Source: an uncultured Porphyromonadaceae bacterium (lineage in GTDB: Bacteria; Bacteroidota; Bacteroidia; Bacteroidales; Muribaculaceae). From it: 38,621 nt of DNA. The stretch covers positions 1-38,621 of the forward strand of contig CAMTMX010000025.1 in NCBI GenBank assembly GCA_947073495.1, in the 5' to 3' direction. The notes under the pieces are model-generated. The model had not been told where the DNA came from. It saw nothing but the letters and a program-made list of their open reading frames with translations, and made no database searches. Shown piece after piece: positions 8,119 to 15,055 of this stretch. The position numbers were made by a program, and so were the translations under genes. Numbering within the stretch: the first letter of the stretch is position 1; each line of letters starts with the position of its first letter.

Positions 8119-8894
8119 TTACCCCGTTATCGCACTTTCTCCTACCTGCAACCGATACTGTCTCCCCATATAGGCGAATCCGGTGCCTAACTCCACAAGG
8201 AATTTCGTCACGTTGGCGACAAGAGCGTCTTCAAGTTCCCGCTCGTTATAGTTCTCCGTCATCGTCAGGAAGTTGAACACGTATGGATCTTTGGTGGTCT
8301 GCTGGGCAAGATCACTTTGTGGTGCCGGAAGCGTTTTGCTGAAATTAGTGAGGGCTTTCGCCTGACGCTCATATAAATCGGTGCCGAGGAAATTCAGCAA
8401 CACATCGCGCCCCCAGCTATTCTCAATAACCTTGCGGACAAAGAAGAGAGCCTTTTTCGCATCGCCTTTGCTCTTGTCAATAATTGTTCTTTGATGAAAC
8501 CATGGAATTGAGCATATTTCTTTCAAAATGAAATCGTCCACACCCTGTGGATGATTTTGATCCCGAAAATCGTCCACATCCTGCGGACGATTTTCAATTA
8601 ATTGAGAATAAAGGCGATAGAAATATACATGTATTTAAGGTTAGTCTCAGAAAAGCCTTTTTCTTCAGGCATTTCCGACCTTAAATCATGACTCAGCGTT
8701 TTATAGAATCCGGAGCCATAAGTGTTGGCATATTGCTTGTCAGCGATGTCGCGTCCCAGGCTCCAATAGTATTCCAACAATGTGCGGTTGGCATCTACGG
8801 AGGCTTTAAGACGAGCGGACAGATATCGTTGTTTGAGTTCCTTAACCCAATTACGATACTCCTTATTCTGAGAGAGTGTTATATCTTGTGTCAT
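8119..8894 (-). pseudogene. DUF1016 (YhcG-type) nuclease, frameshifted and 3'-truncated
   Basis: The N-terminal domain (8894-8598) starts MTQDITLSQNKEYRNWVKELKQRY and contains NRTLLEYYWSLGRDI and FSETNLKYM, typical of DUF1016_N. One base is missing near 8630. The next frame continues FYRLYSQLIENRPQDVDDF, IPWFHQRTIIDK and ALVANVTKFLVELGTGFAYMGRQYRLQVGE, and then ends abruptly at SAITG. The PD-(D/E)XK core (D...ELK) that should follow is absent, so no nuclease can be made. The intact family has about 330-380 residues and is thought to process DNA. Two tandem palindromes sit in the coding frame at the junction of the two domains. Confidence 0.8.
8531..8595. repeat. two tandem AAATCGTCC palindromes inside the DUF1016 frame
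   Basis: 8531-8557: AAATCGTCCACA, loop CCC, TGTGGATGATTT (11 of 12 pairs). 8565-8595: 14-bp arms with one mismatch, GAAAATCGTCCACA, loop TCC. Read on the minus strand they encode RPQDVDDFRDQ and HPQGVDDF, so they are translated in phase. They resemble the palindrome pair in the other DUF1016 gene at 26032-26109. Confidence 0.75.
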
Positions 8895-8914
8895 AATAAA
8901 AAATTAGGCATTAT

Positions 8915-8953
8915 ACTTCGATTATAGGTAATTCCCAACATTTTAATCGAAGT
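8915..8953. repeat. inverted repeat upstream of the DUF1016 pseudogene
   Basis: Perfect 10-bp arms ACTTCGATTA (8915-8924) and TAATCGAAGT (8944-8953) with a 19-bp spacer, 21 bp before the DUF1016 start on the minus strand. This could be an operator or a relic. The rest of 8895-9364 has no gene; it holds the direct repeats and a ten-codon BRO-like start remnant. Confidence 0.5.
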
Positions 8954-9032
8954 GGTCAACAAGTCTCTTCGTCCCTTTCAAAATGGCGACTACCTCAGCG
9001 TAGAGAGTGGGGCAGAGGCTCATTAAATGAGT

Positions 9033-9162
9033 CTGAGATAAACTGACTCCTTAAATATCATAAAGAATTACAAATATAATAAATTCCCTCTAATGAAGTC
9101 GTTTAAACTATTTATTTTTCAAGATTTCGAAAAATTTTCAAGGCAATTTTGAACCTTCATCC
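9033..9162. repeat. 130-bp direct repeat A, first copy
   Basis: It matches 11601-11730 with about five mismatches. It contains the 5' end of a BRO-like gene on the minus strand (ATG 9061, M-I-F-K-E-S-V-Y-L-R, then stop), an AT-rich upstream region, and at 9095-9159 a half copy of the MITE-like element in inverted orientation (GAAGTCGTTTAAACT...). Confidence 0.8.
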
Positions 9163-9187
9163 CACTCTCCAACCTTATCACCACACC

Positions 9188-9235
9188 TTCCAACTAATCC
9201 ACTATTATCCTTCAGGATAGTAGTTCTGTTTTGGG
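9188..9235. repeat. 48-bp direct repeat B, first copy
   Basis: It matches 11822-11869 with about three mismatches. It contains a short hairpin, ACTATTATCC ... GGATAGTAGT. Together with repeat A it suggests that the upstream region of one gene was duplicated on both sides of the AlbA_2 gene, or that two paralogues shared it. The gap to repeat A differs by about 66 bp between the two sets. Confidence 0.7.
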
Positions 9236-9385
9236 TACAGATATGGCGAGGTAACTTATTGAAGCTCCAATAGTTATCTTGCTATCCTTTTGTTCAATTG
9301 GCAAATTGCTGGCAATAACTCCATTTCCAGCTCCCCGTTTGCCAGTAGATATGCATAGACGGCATTAGAGAGCACCTCCACTTTT

Positions 9386-9412
9386 CAGTCCGTGAGTCTC
9401 ACTCACGAACTG
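9386..9412. repeat. 27-bp palindrome, GTGAGT-type, copy 2
   Basis: CAGTCCGTGAGT, loop CTC, ACTCACGAACTG (11 of 12 pairs). On the minus strand it is translated as QFVSETHGL in the BRO-like remnant. Confidence 0.75.
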
Positions 9413-9457
9413 CAATACTACATCGATAATTTTGTTCGGAGCCTCAAATTTGAACCC

Positions 9458-9472
9458 GTGAGTGCCACTCAC
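9458..9472. repeat. palindrome GTGAGT-GCC-ACTCAC, copy 3
   Basis: The core matches the other two GTGAGT palindromes. It is translated on the minus strand as LVSGTHG. Spacing to copy 2 is 46 bp. Confidence 0.65.
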
Positions 9473-9682
9473 AAGTTGAACATCCTCCCTCCTGTTTAAG
9501 TTTACGTTTAAGCCAATGCCAATAGTTGCCTGCCTTTGTATAGTCCAGTTCATCATTGATGGCGCGCACCACATCCGTATCCGAGAACCACCAGCAGTTG
9601 TTCTCGTCATCCCAGACCGCCCTCACCTCGCGATCATTGAAAAACGTATCGACTTCTTAATCATAATATTTAAAACGCGAAA

Positions 9683-11515
9683 TTAAACAGAATGATATCT
9701 TTGAGCAGGATGTGTTGGTTGATTCGGAAATTCTTGTTTAAGCTCTCCTTTTTCAAGCATTTTCTTAATTACACGCCTGATATGGGTGGGATGTCGACCT
9801 ATCTTTTGTGAGATTTCTTTTGAGGAGAGCCATTGATGTTTGCATACTTCTTTAATCATTGTGATAACGTTATCTTCATCTGAATGTATAACCATCTTTA
9901 CGGAGCTTGCAACATTGGAGCTTGCAACATTGGAGCTTGCAACATTGGAGCTTGCAACATTGGAGCTTGCAACATTGGAGCTTGCAACATCGCTTCGGTT
10001 AAGTTTGTATGTTGTACCTCTTCCAAAGCCTGAAGAGATAAGCATTTTATCGTTACACATTTTTTTTAGAAGTTTGCTGAGGTCTCTTGGATGGAGGTCA
10101 ACGGAATTTTGAAGACTCATATTCGAGATTTCCTCATCGCTTGCAGCCATTGACAAAATAATAATTTCATTATGAGGCAATCCGACTACGCTATCTCCAT
10201 AAATGCTTTTCAGTTTGGCAATTGTTGCATCTGATACCAATGATTCCAATGGGAGATAGAGTTCGACTACATCAGGATGGCTCTTTTCGTTGATATAGGG
10301 TCTACGCCATTTTGCATATTTCCATCCTTTAAGAATTTTGTCGACTCCACTTCCGGCTTTATCCGAACGACCAATTAGTCCAAACATCTTCTGAAGCGAT
10401 GGATTGCGACATTCACTATGTCCACCCTCATAGTATTGCGAAATGGAAATCAATAATGTGCCGGGATTGCGCATTACTATTCCATCCGGTCGTTTTTCGA
10501 TAACCAATCTCGGTGATCGGCTGTAGCTTGCGTGTACACACAAATTGATGACCGCCTCTCTGACCGCCTCATGTGTAGGGGTGTCTTCCTGTCGTTCATC
10601 ACCTTTCAGCACAAATGGTTTAGGTAAAAAAGCATGAAGCTTGGGCAATGCTCGTCGGTAGAATTGAAACAGGTTGCATTCCCAAGTCCCATCCGGATAT
10701 ATACGGTCGGTCCATCTTGTTTTGCTGGTATCTTGCGGAATGTCTCGATAATCAAGCATAAAATCCGGCAAACATGCCACATCGGTAATTGCTTCTGTCT
10801 TTCCGAACATAAGTATACCGGCAAGAGTAAATCCTTCATCTCCAGATACTCGATCCTTTCGGTATCCACCTAACTTTTTCATTAGCTCTAAATCTTCTAA
10901 AACAGCCCAAGGATGAGAGGGTGTCAAGTTTGTGAATATGGTGCGATATTGTCGGAAGGATATTAAGTCGATGTCATCCCAACTGTAGTTAGGGAGAATT
11001 TTGGCTTCCTGTAGTACCTCCGAATTTTTACGGTCGGCAAACATTTGAGAAACAGTGGATGGCTCACATCTGTAATCTCCTTCGTGGTCACGACGATAGG
11101 TGCCTGTCATCGGATCCAACCCTACATATATTGGACGCTGGTCTCTTGTAGCTCTTGGAATAAAGAATGCCATAATATATCCATCACCATATGGTTCGCT
11201 CACAACATCCTGATCTGTTAAAAGTGGCAAGCTAATCTTTTCTCGATCGTGTTGAAGGTCAGAAAATTTCTTCTTGAAATCATTTACCGTCGCCTCACTC
11301 AATGGATCAACTGAAAAAACACCATGCTTTTCCCTGACTCCGAAAATCACCACTCCACCATTGGAATTTGCAAATGAGGAATAAGTTTCCCAGAACGACC
11401 CCGGGAAACCGCCTCTTGCCGACTTAAATTCAACCTCTCCGCTTTCCTTGCGCGAGAGTAATTCGTCAAGAAATTCTTTGATCTTCAAGCTTTCTTTTAT
11501 ATAGTCTAATTCCAT
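9683..11515 (-). CDS. AlbA_2 (Schlafen-like) domain ATP-binding protein
   Basis: This 610-residue protein begins with an AlbA_2 DNA/RNA-binding domain (about 15-150: SGEVEFKSARGGFPGSFWETYSSFANSNGGVVIFGV). The RecG-C-like / HATPase_c_4 region follows (about 290-410: HEAVREAVINLCVHASYS, GSGVDKILKGW), then a winged-helix stretch. Near the C-terminus come a low-complexity SSNVA repeat (about 509-538) and a final HTH (HQWLSSKEISQKIGRHPTHIRRVIKKM). Such proteins are common in accessory and defence regions and are thought to be regulators or nucleic-acid-binding effectors. The gene is flanked by BRO-like remnants and direct repeats A/B and appears intact. The start at ATG 11515 fits the conserved beginning. 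Confidence 0.85.
   Translation of the reverse strand: MELDYIKESLKIKEFLDELLSRKESGEVEFKSARGGFPGSFWETYSSFANSNGGVVIFGVREKHGVFSVDPLSEATVNDFKKKFSDLQHDREKISLPLLTDQDVVSEPYGDGYIMAFFIPRATRDQRPIYVGLDPMTGTYRRDHEGDYRCEPSTVSQMFADRKNSEVLQEAKILPNYSWDDIDLISFRQYRTIFTNLTPSHPWAVLEDLELMKKLGGYRKDRVSGDEGFTLAGILMFGKTEAITDVACLPDFMLDYRDIPQDTSKTRWTDRIYPDGTWECNLFQFYRRALPKLHAFLPKPFVLKGDERQEDTPTHEAVREAVINLCVHASYSRSPRLVIEKRPDGIVMRNPGTLLISISQYYEGGHSECRNPSLQKMFGLIGRSDKAGSGVDKILKGWKYAKWRRPYINEKSHPDVVELYLPLESLVSDATIAKLKSIYGDSVVGLPHNEIIILSMAASDEEISNMSLQNSVDLHPRDLSKLLKKMCNDKMLISSGFGRGTTYKLNRSDVASSNVASSNVASSNVASSNVASSNVASSVKMVIHSDEDNVITMIKEVCKHQWLSSKEISQKIGRHPTHIRRVIKKMLEKGELKQEFPNQPTHPAQRYHSV
9902..9991 (-). repeat. 15-bp tandem repeat x 6 within the AlbA_2 gene
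   Basis: Six head-to-tail units of GGAGCTTGCAACATT (+ strand), five exact and the last ending in C. On the minus strand they are translated as repeated SSNVA. The unit is a multiple of three, so slippage would lengthen or shorten the linker without shifting frame. Confidence 0.95.
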
Positions 11516-11524
11516 ATCAATTCA

Positions 11525-11629
11525 TTAAGAAAGAGTTGCATTAAGTACTACATCCGTAGCCGAGAACCACCAGCAGATGTTCTCGTCATCCCAGGCAGCC
11601 CTGAGATAAACTGACTCCTTAAATTTCAT
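11525..11629 (-). pseudogene. BRO-like N-terminal fragment, second copy
   Basis: ATG 11629 gives MKFKESVYLRAAWDDENICW then WFSATDVV and stops after 34 codons. It is the same beginning as the gene at 9664 (AVWDDENNCWWFSDTDVV) and shares its upstream sequence (repeat A) with 9033-9162. Only the first domain strand survives. It directly precedes the AlbA_2 gene on the minus strand, which may have replaced its body. Confidence 0.65.
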
Positions 11630-11730
11630 AAGGAATTACAAATATAATAAATTCCCTCTAATGAAGTCGTTTAAACTTTTTATTTTTCAAGATTTCGAAA
11701 AATTTTCAAGTCAATTATGAACCTTCATCC
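11601..11730. repeat. 130-bp direct repeat A, second copy
   Basis: Pairs with 9033-9162. Bases 11663-11727 are a half copy of the MITE-like element end (GAAGTCGTTTAAACT..., then TTTCAAGATTTCG). Bases 11601-11629 are the first codons of the BRO-like fragment. Confidence 0.8.
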
Positions 11731-11821
11731 ATAAAATTACAAACTTGTTTGGATCAGTAAAGATTTGACAGTCCTTTTTTAGTGCCCTCTCTCAAACACA
11801 CTCAAAGAAACATTATCCACT

Positions 11822-11869
11822 TTCCAATTAATCCACTATTATCCTCCCGGATAGTAGTTCTGTTTTGGG
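11822..11869. repeat. 48-bp direct repeat B, second copy
   Basis: Pairs with 9188-9235 and keeps the hairpin ACTATTATCC-TCCC-GGATAGTAGT. Apart from repeats A and B and the terminator at 12022, I see no gene between 11630 and 12075. Confidence 0.7.
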
Positions 11870-12021
11870 CAATTTAAAAGTAACTAAACTTAGTCTTTAT
11901 TATGTTGTTAAGTAGCTTTATCTTATTTTGGGGTACATATTATGTGCAAAAGTTCATTCCCAAGCCCCTTCTGTCTTTCAATTACACTCAACTTTCACAT
12001 CGCTCTTCCATATTTATATAA

Positions 12022-12056
12022 ATGCGCGCTGCATATTATTCACTTGCAGCGCGTAT
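12022..12056 (-). terminator. terminator of the sulfur-modification-like operon
   Basis: A GC-rich stem ATGCGCGCTGCA / TGCAGCGCGTAT (11 of 12 pairs, 11-nt loop) begins 20 bp beyond the stop of the last operon gene. On the minus strand it is followed by TTTATATAAATATGG. It is well placed as the single terminator of the seven-gene operon. Confidence 0.7.
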
Positions 12057-12075
12057 GATTTGGATATGTGGATTT

Positions 12076-12675
12076 TTAGTCAAGAGATTCTGGTTGGTCT
12101 GAGTCCTCGAGGTTATCGTACGATTGATTCAACTCTTTGAATAGAGGAATGAATATTGAGAGGAACGAGGAGTTATTGGTGAAGAAATGCTTGTCGTCAT
12201 CAAGTTTGTCAAGCAGTTGATGTAGCCCATAGTTAGCATACTCGTCCATTGTCGTTATCATTGCCGATACTGCTGCGCTGACAGAAAGATCTCCACGTTC
12301 TAGAGCCAATAAATCGATGTCAGTTCGCGCAATGCATGCCGCAAACATATAATCACGGAGTTTACTGTAGGGTTTGCGGCCGCATCTTTTTTCTAGGTTA
12401 CCCCAGTATTGAATAGGTTGACCAAAGGATTTCTTATCGCCTTCTATAGGTCTTCGTTTGTTTGCGTATAATCCTATAAAAAAGGCAAGAATGTACACTT
12501 CATATCCTCCGCCTAAAGAAAATCCTTTAGCGGAATTATAACTGGTAGCCCCACTGCCATAATCAGCAATCTTGCGAATAACGCTTTCTTCGAGGTCTAC
12601 CTCAAAATAAACATTGCGTTTGGCCCAGATGTTATATAGCGTTTCAGGGGTAGTTGGGTCTTTTTCTATAGCCAT
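12076..12675 (-). CDS. unknown 199-residue protein, last gene of the operon
   Basis: I do not recognise a family. It is soluble-looking and mostly helical, with a Gly-rich stretch SAKGFSLGGGYEVYILAFFIGLYANKRRP (about 48-76) and an acidic C-terminal tail (NLEDSDQPESLD). It has no Cys-pair, Walker or obvious nuclease motif. It starts 2 bp after the stop of the SMC-like ATPase gene, so it is surely part of the same transcript and probably a subunit working with it, in the slot where DndE-type partners occur in dnd operons. It does not look like DndE, which is about 120 residues with a conserved N-terminal helix. Only the context suggests a DNA-modification or defence role. Confidence 0.85.
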   Translation of the reverse strand: MAIEKDPTTPETLYNIWAKRNVYFEVDLEESVIRKIADYGSGATSYNSAKGFSLGGGYEVYILAFFIGLYANKRRPIEGDKKSFGQPIQYWGNLEKRCGRKPYSKLRDYMFAACIARTDIDLLALERGDLSVSAAVSAMITTMDEYANYGLHQLLDKLDDDKHFFTNNSSFLSIFIPLFKELNQSYDNLEDSDQPESLD

Positions 12676-12677
12676 GG

Positions 12678-14822
12678 TTATCGAACTTTCGTTATTATAG
12701 TTTGTATTGTGGCCTGATTCTTATCATCGAATGGTTTCTGTTTCTCAATACGATAGACGGAACCGTTAAGATTTAGTTCTTCAAGTAATTTATGATCAAG
12801 GTTGTATTTATTGGGACCGATTTCTTGCAAGAAACTCTTTGTGACGATGATAATCTGCTTATCCAAGTTGTCAATTATGCGGAAGAAATCTTTCTCCTTG
12901 CCAACTGCAAAAGATGAAGTAGGCGCATCAAATAGAAGCGGATATTCGTCGTCTTTCTTTATTTCCGTGAGTTCAGAAACTGCAAATAGAACCGACATAT
13001 ACATTGTCGTTTCAAGAGCCTTGTTTGGATCAATAGTGGTTCCGTCTGCGTCAATTAGGGATATGCGCATCGCGCCGGTAACGTCAGCATATATATGTAT
13101 GGTACCCTTGAAGTCTTCAACATTGAGTTTGGCGAGGTATTTGTTTGCCACCTTTTCAAGCTCAAGAATAAATTCGGTCTTATTGCGAATCAATGCTGAT
13201 TTAAAGGCATTCTGGATGCAAACGAATGCATCAGCAATCTTAGAATAAATTGCTGCTGGAGTATTCTTCGCGAGCTTATTGAGTCCCTCTCTCTTCTGAG
13301 CAATGTCATATTCGAGTTTATCAATTGAGTGTTCCAGATTCACAATCTTAAGTTCGCATTCCGATTTATATTTGTTCCAATTAGTTAGATTAACAAAGTT
13401 GTTAAGGAGCACCTCCTTAGAGACTCCGGGAACTCGAGCTTGTAGTTTACGCTGATCTTCTTCAACCTGTGCAATATTCTCTTCGAGCATGCGCAGTTGC
13501 TTTTTACGAGATTCATTGAACTCTATCAGATCTTGTACTTGCTGGAATATCTTGGCAATATCAGCCTTCTCATTATTGATTAAGGTCTCTCTTTTTGCCA
13601 ATTGAGGGATGTACGAGTTGGTGAAATAAGCTTTTGTTTCTTCTTCTTCGTTTATCAAACTCTTTAAGTATGCATTAAGCTTATCTTGTATGTATTTATA
13701 TGCAGCCGACCCTTCGGGTGCGGGAGTTCCACACACTTTACATATATGGTCATGAAGCATTTCTCTCATAAACTTTTCGTCCGGAGCATAAATGGGTAAT
13801 GGCGTTGCCCCATTCTCAAGCTCAAGCTTGATTTTTTTGATGGCCTTACGTTCTCCTTCTTTACGAATGTAATCATGCTCCTCTTTACGACGCCTTCGTT
13901 CAGCTTCTGCAACTTTCTGAGAGTACTCTCCAAGTATTGGCATAATGCCACCCAATACCAATAGATCATCGAGCAAGGCTACAGTATAGTTTTCGTGTAT
14001 GCGCGCCTGACACTGGGCCCTTTCACCCTTTAATTTTTCAAGCCGAGATTCAAAGGCACGCATTTCTGCAGATGCCTCACTAGAATTTACTATAGCGTCT
14101 ATCTGCGTTGCGTAATTACGTGCTTCGTTTTGTTTATTTCGCAATTGAGACTGCTGCTGCCTTAATCTTGAAGTCAGATCTTCAATTTCACGAGTCATTC
14201 TGTCAGACTCTCTTTTGTTTTTTGCGTTCTTAGATATAGCATTCTGATTGGCTCTTTGGGCAAGTTCTGAGGCTAATTTCGTGAATGCCGTAAATTTTTC
14301 AGCATGTCTAATTGCACTAAATGTGTGAATTAGATATTGGAGGGTGGAATGTTGATTAAGCACTTTCAGACTCTCTTCACCAGCCATAAGGCTAAAATGA
14401 CGAATAGATGCGTTAAAGCAGTTGTCTAAGAGCCTAGCGCCATCTGTAGGAACACGACCTGATGCTTCCTCAAGATAACCGGTGAAGTTAATGGGCGATA
14501 TTCTTATATCGGAGTCATCGTCAGTTTTTGTGAAACTAAACGACTTCTCTATTCTATATTTAGAATCGTTATGTTCAAAATCAATGGCAACCATTACTTC
14601 TTCCGTCTCTCCGGGGTTGAGTGAAGCAACTGCCTTTTTGGATACGACACGCTTGGAATCATTGTGGACATTTGTCTCAAACAACCAATCCATAGCATCG
14701 TACAGATTGGTTTTGCCTTCGCCATTTGCTCCTATTATAAGCGTAAGTCCCGGATTGATTTCAAACCGGTTTTGCCCAACATAGCTGCGAAAATTTTTTA
14801 TTTCAATACTTTGTATTCTCAT
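12678..14822 (-). CDS. DndD/Rad50-like SMC-family ATPase
   Basis: This 714-residue protein has the SMC layout. The N-terminal strand and Walker A are MRIQSIEIKNFRSY...GANGEGKTN (31-39). A long coiled coil (about 190-540) is interrupted near residue 360 by CKVCGTPAPEG, a CxxC zinc-hook-like turn. The C-terminal half has Walker B in YPLLFDAPTSSF (about 630) and a DKQIIIVTKS switch strand. DndD of DNA phosphorothioation operons, Rad50 and other defence ATPases share this form. The FDAPTSSF motif, with Ala-Pro after the Walker B Asp, is usual for the DndD-like group. It probably couples ATP hydrolysis to DNA scanning or complex assembly. Its ATG overlaps the upstream stop by 4 bp. Confidence 0.88.
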   Translation of the reverse strand: MRIQSIEIKNFRSYVGQNRFEINPGLTLIIGANGEGKTNLYDAMDWLFETNVHNDSKRVVSKKAVASLNPGETEEVMVAIDFEHNDSKYRIEKSFSFTKTDDDSDIRISPINFTGYLEEASGRVPTDGARLLDNCFNASIRHFSLMAGEESLKVLNQHSTLQYLIHTFSAIRHAEKFTAFTKLASELAQRANQNAISKNAKNKRESDRMTREIEDLTSRLRQQQSQLRNKQNEARNYATQIDAIVNSSEASAEMRAFESRLEKLKGERAQCQARIHENYTVALLDDLLVLGGIMPILGEYSQKVAEAERRRRKEEHDYIRKEGERKAIKKIKLELENGATPLPIYAPDEKFMREMLHDHICKVCGTPAPEGSAAYKYIQDKLNAYLKSLINEEEETKAYFTNSYIPQLAKRETLINNEKADIAKIFQQVQDLIEFNESRKKQLRMLEENIAQVEEDQRKLQARVPGVSKEVLLNNFVNLTNWNKYKSECELKIVNLEHSIDKLEYDIAQKREGLNKLAKNTPAAIYSKIADAFVCIQNAFKSALIRNKTEFILELEKVANKYLAKLNVEDFKGTIHIYADVTGAMRISLIDADGTTIDPNKALETTMYMSVLFAVSELTEIKKDDEYPLLFDAPTSSFAVGKEKDFFRIIDNLDKQIIIVTKSFLQEIGPNKYNLDHKLLEELNLNGSVYRIEKQKPFDDKNQATIQTIITKVR

Positions 14823-15055
14823 ATCAATAACGTATCGTTGAGATGGTGTTGTATTTTTGTGTAAAGAGCCTTCATATCCGGCTCATCAAAGTTATCCTTT
14901 ATTGAGTCGATAATCATTGCTATACTTGCCACGATGGGATCTTCTGCGTAGAGAGCCTCATGTAATGTCGGATATTTATCCGGCTCTATATCGTAAGCCT
15001 TAATTAGTTTCTCATCGGACAACACGAGTTGTAGCATTCGATCTTGCCTATTCAT
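14819..15055 (-). CDS. small acidic protein of the operon (78 residues)
   Basis: An acidic, helical 78-residue protein (MNRQDRMLQLVLSDEKLIKAYDIEPDKY...). It has no signal peptide, membrane helix or metal motif. Overlaps of 8 bp with the helicase gene and 4 bp with the SMC gene show it is a real translated gene. RefSeq uses the name 'DNA modification system-associated small protein' for short proteins in comparable clusters; I think this may be one, but cannot check. A bridging or antitoxin-like subunit role between helicase and SMC ATPase is conceivable but unsupported by motif. Confidence 0.75.
   Translation of the reverse strand: MNRQDRMLQLVLSDEKLIKAYDIEPDKYPTLHEALYAEDPIVASIAMIIDSIKDNFDEPDMKALYTKIQHHLNDTLLI

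Larger units (their letters stand above)
9365..9664 (-). pseudogene. BRO-like / DinD-like antirepressor-type gene, frameshifted
   Basis: Starting from ATG 9664 the translation reads MIKKSIRFFNDREVRAVWDD, then WWFSDTDVVRAINDELDYTK and NYWHWLKRKLKQEG, the characteristic start of BRO-N / DNA-damage-inducible-D-like proteins of Bacteroidetes. Near 9487 the frame shifts by one and continues DVQLVSGTHGFKFEAP, as in family members. It then runs into a foreign-looking tail (VSETHGLKSGGAL) and stops at 9365. Full-length relatives are two to three times longer. The THG stretches are encoded by two GTGAGT palindromes. The gene is non-functional as it stands. Confidence 0.75.

Noticed and set aside
9902..9991. 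Tandem repeat as a CRISPR array
   Set aside because: Units are 15 bp, contiguous and without spacers, and lie inside a coding frame; no cas genes nearby.
14819..15055. Calling the 78-residue protein DndE
   Set aside because: It lacks the DndE N-terminal pattern and is shorter than that family; only its position in a dnd-like operon is similar.
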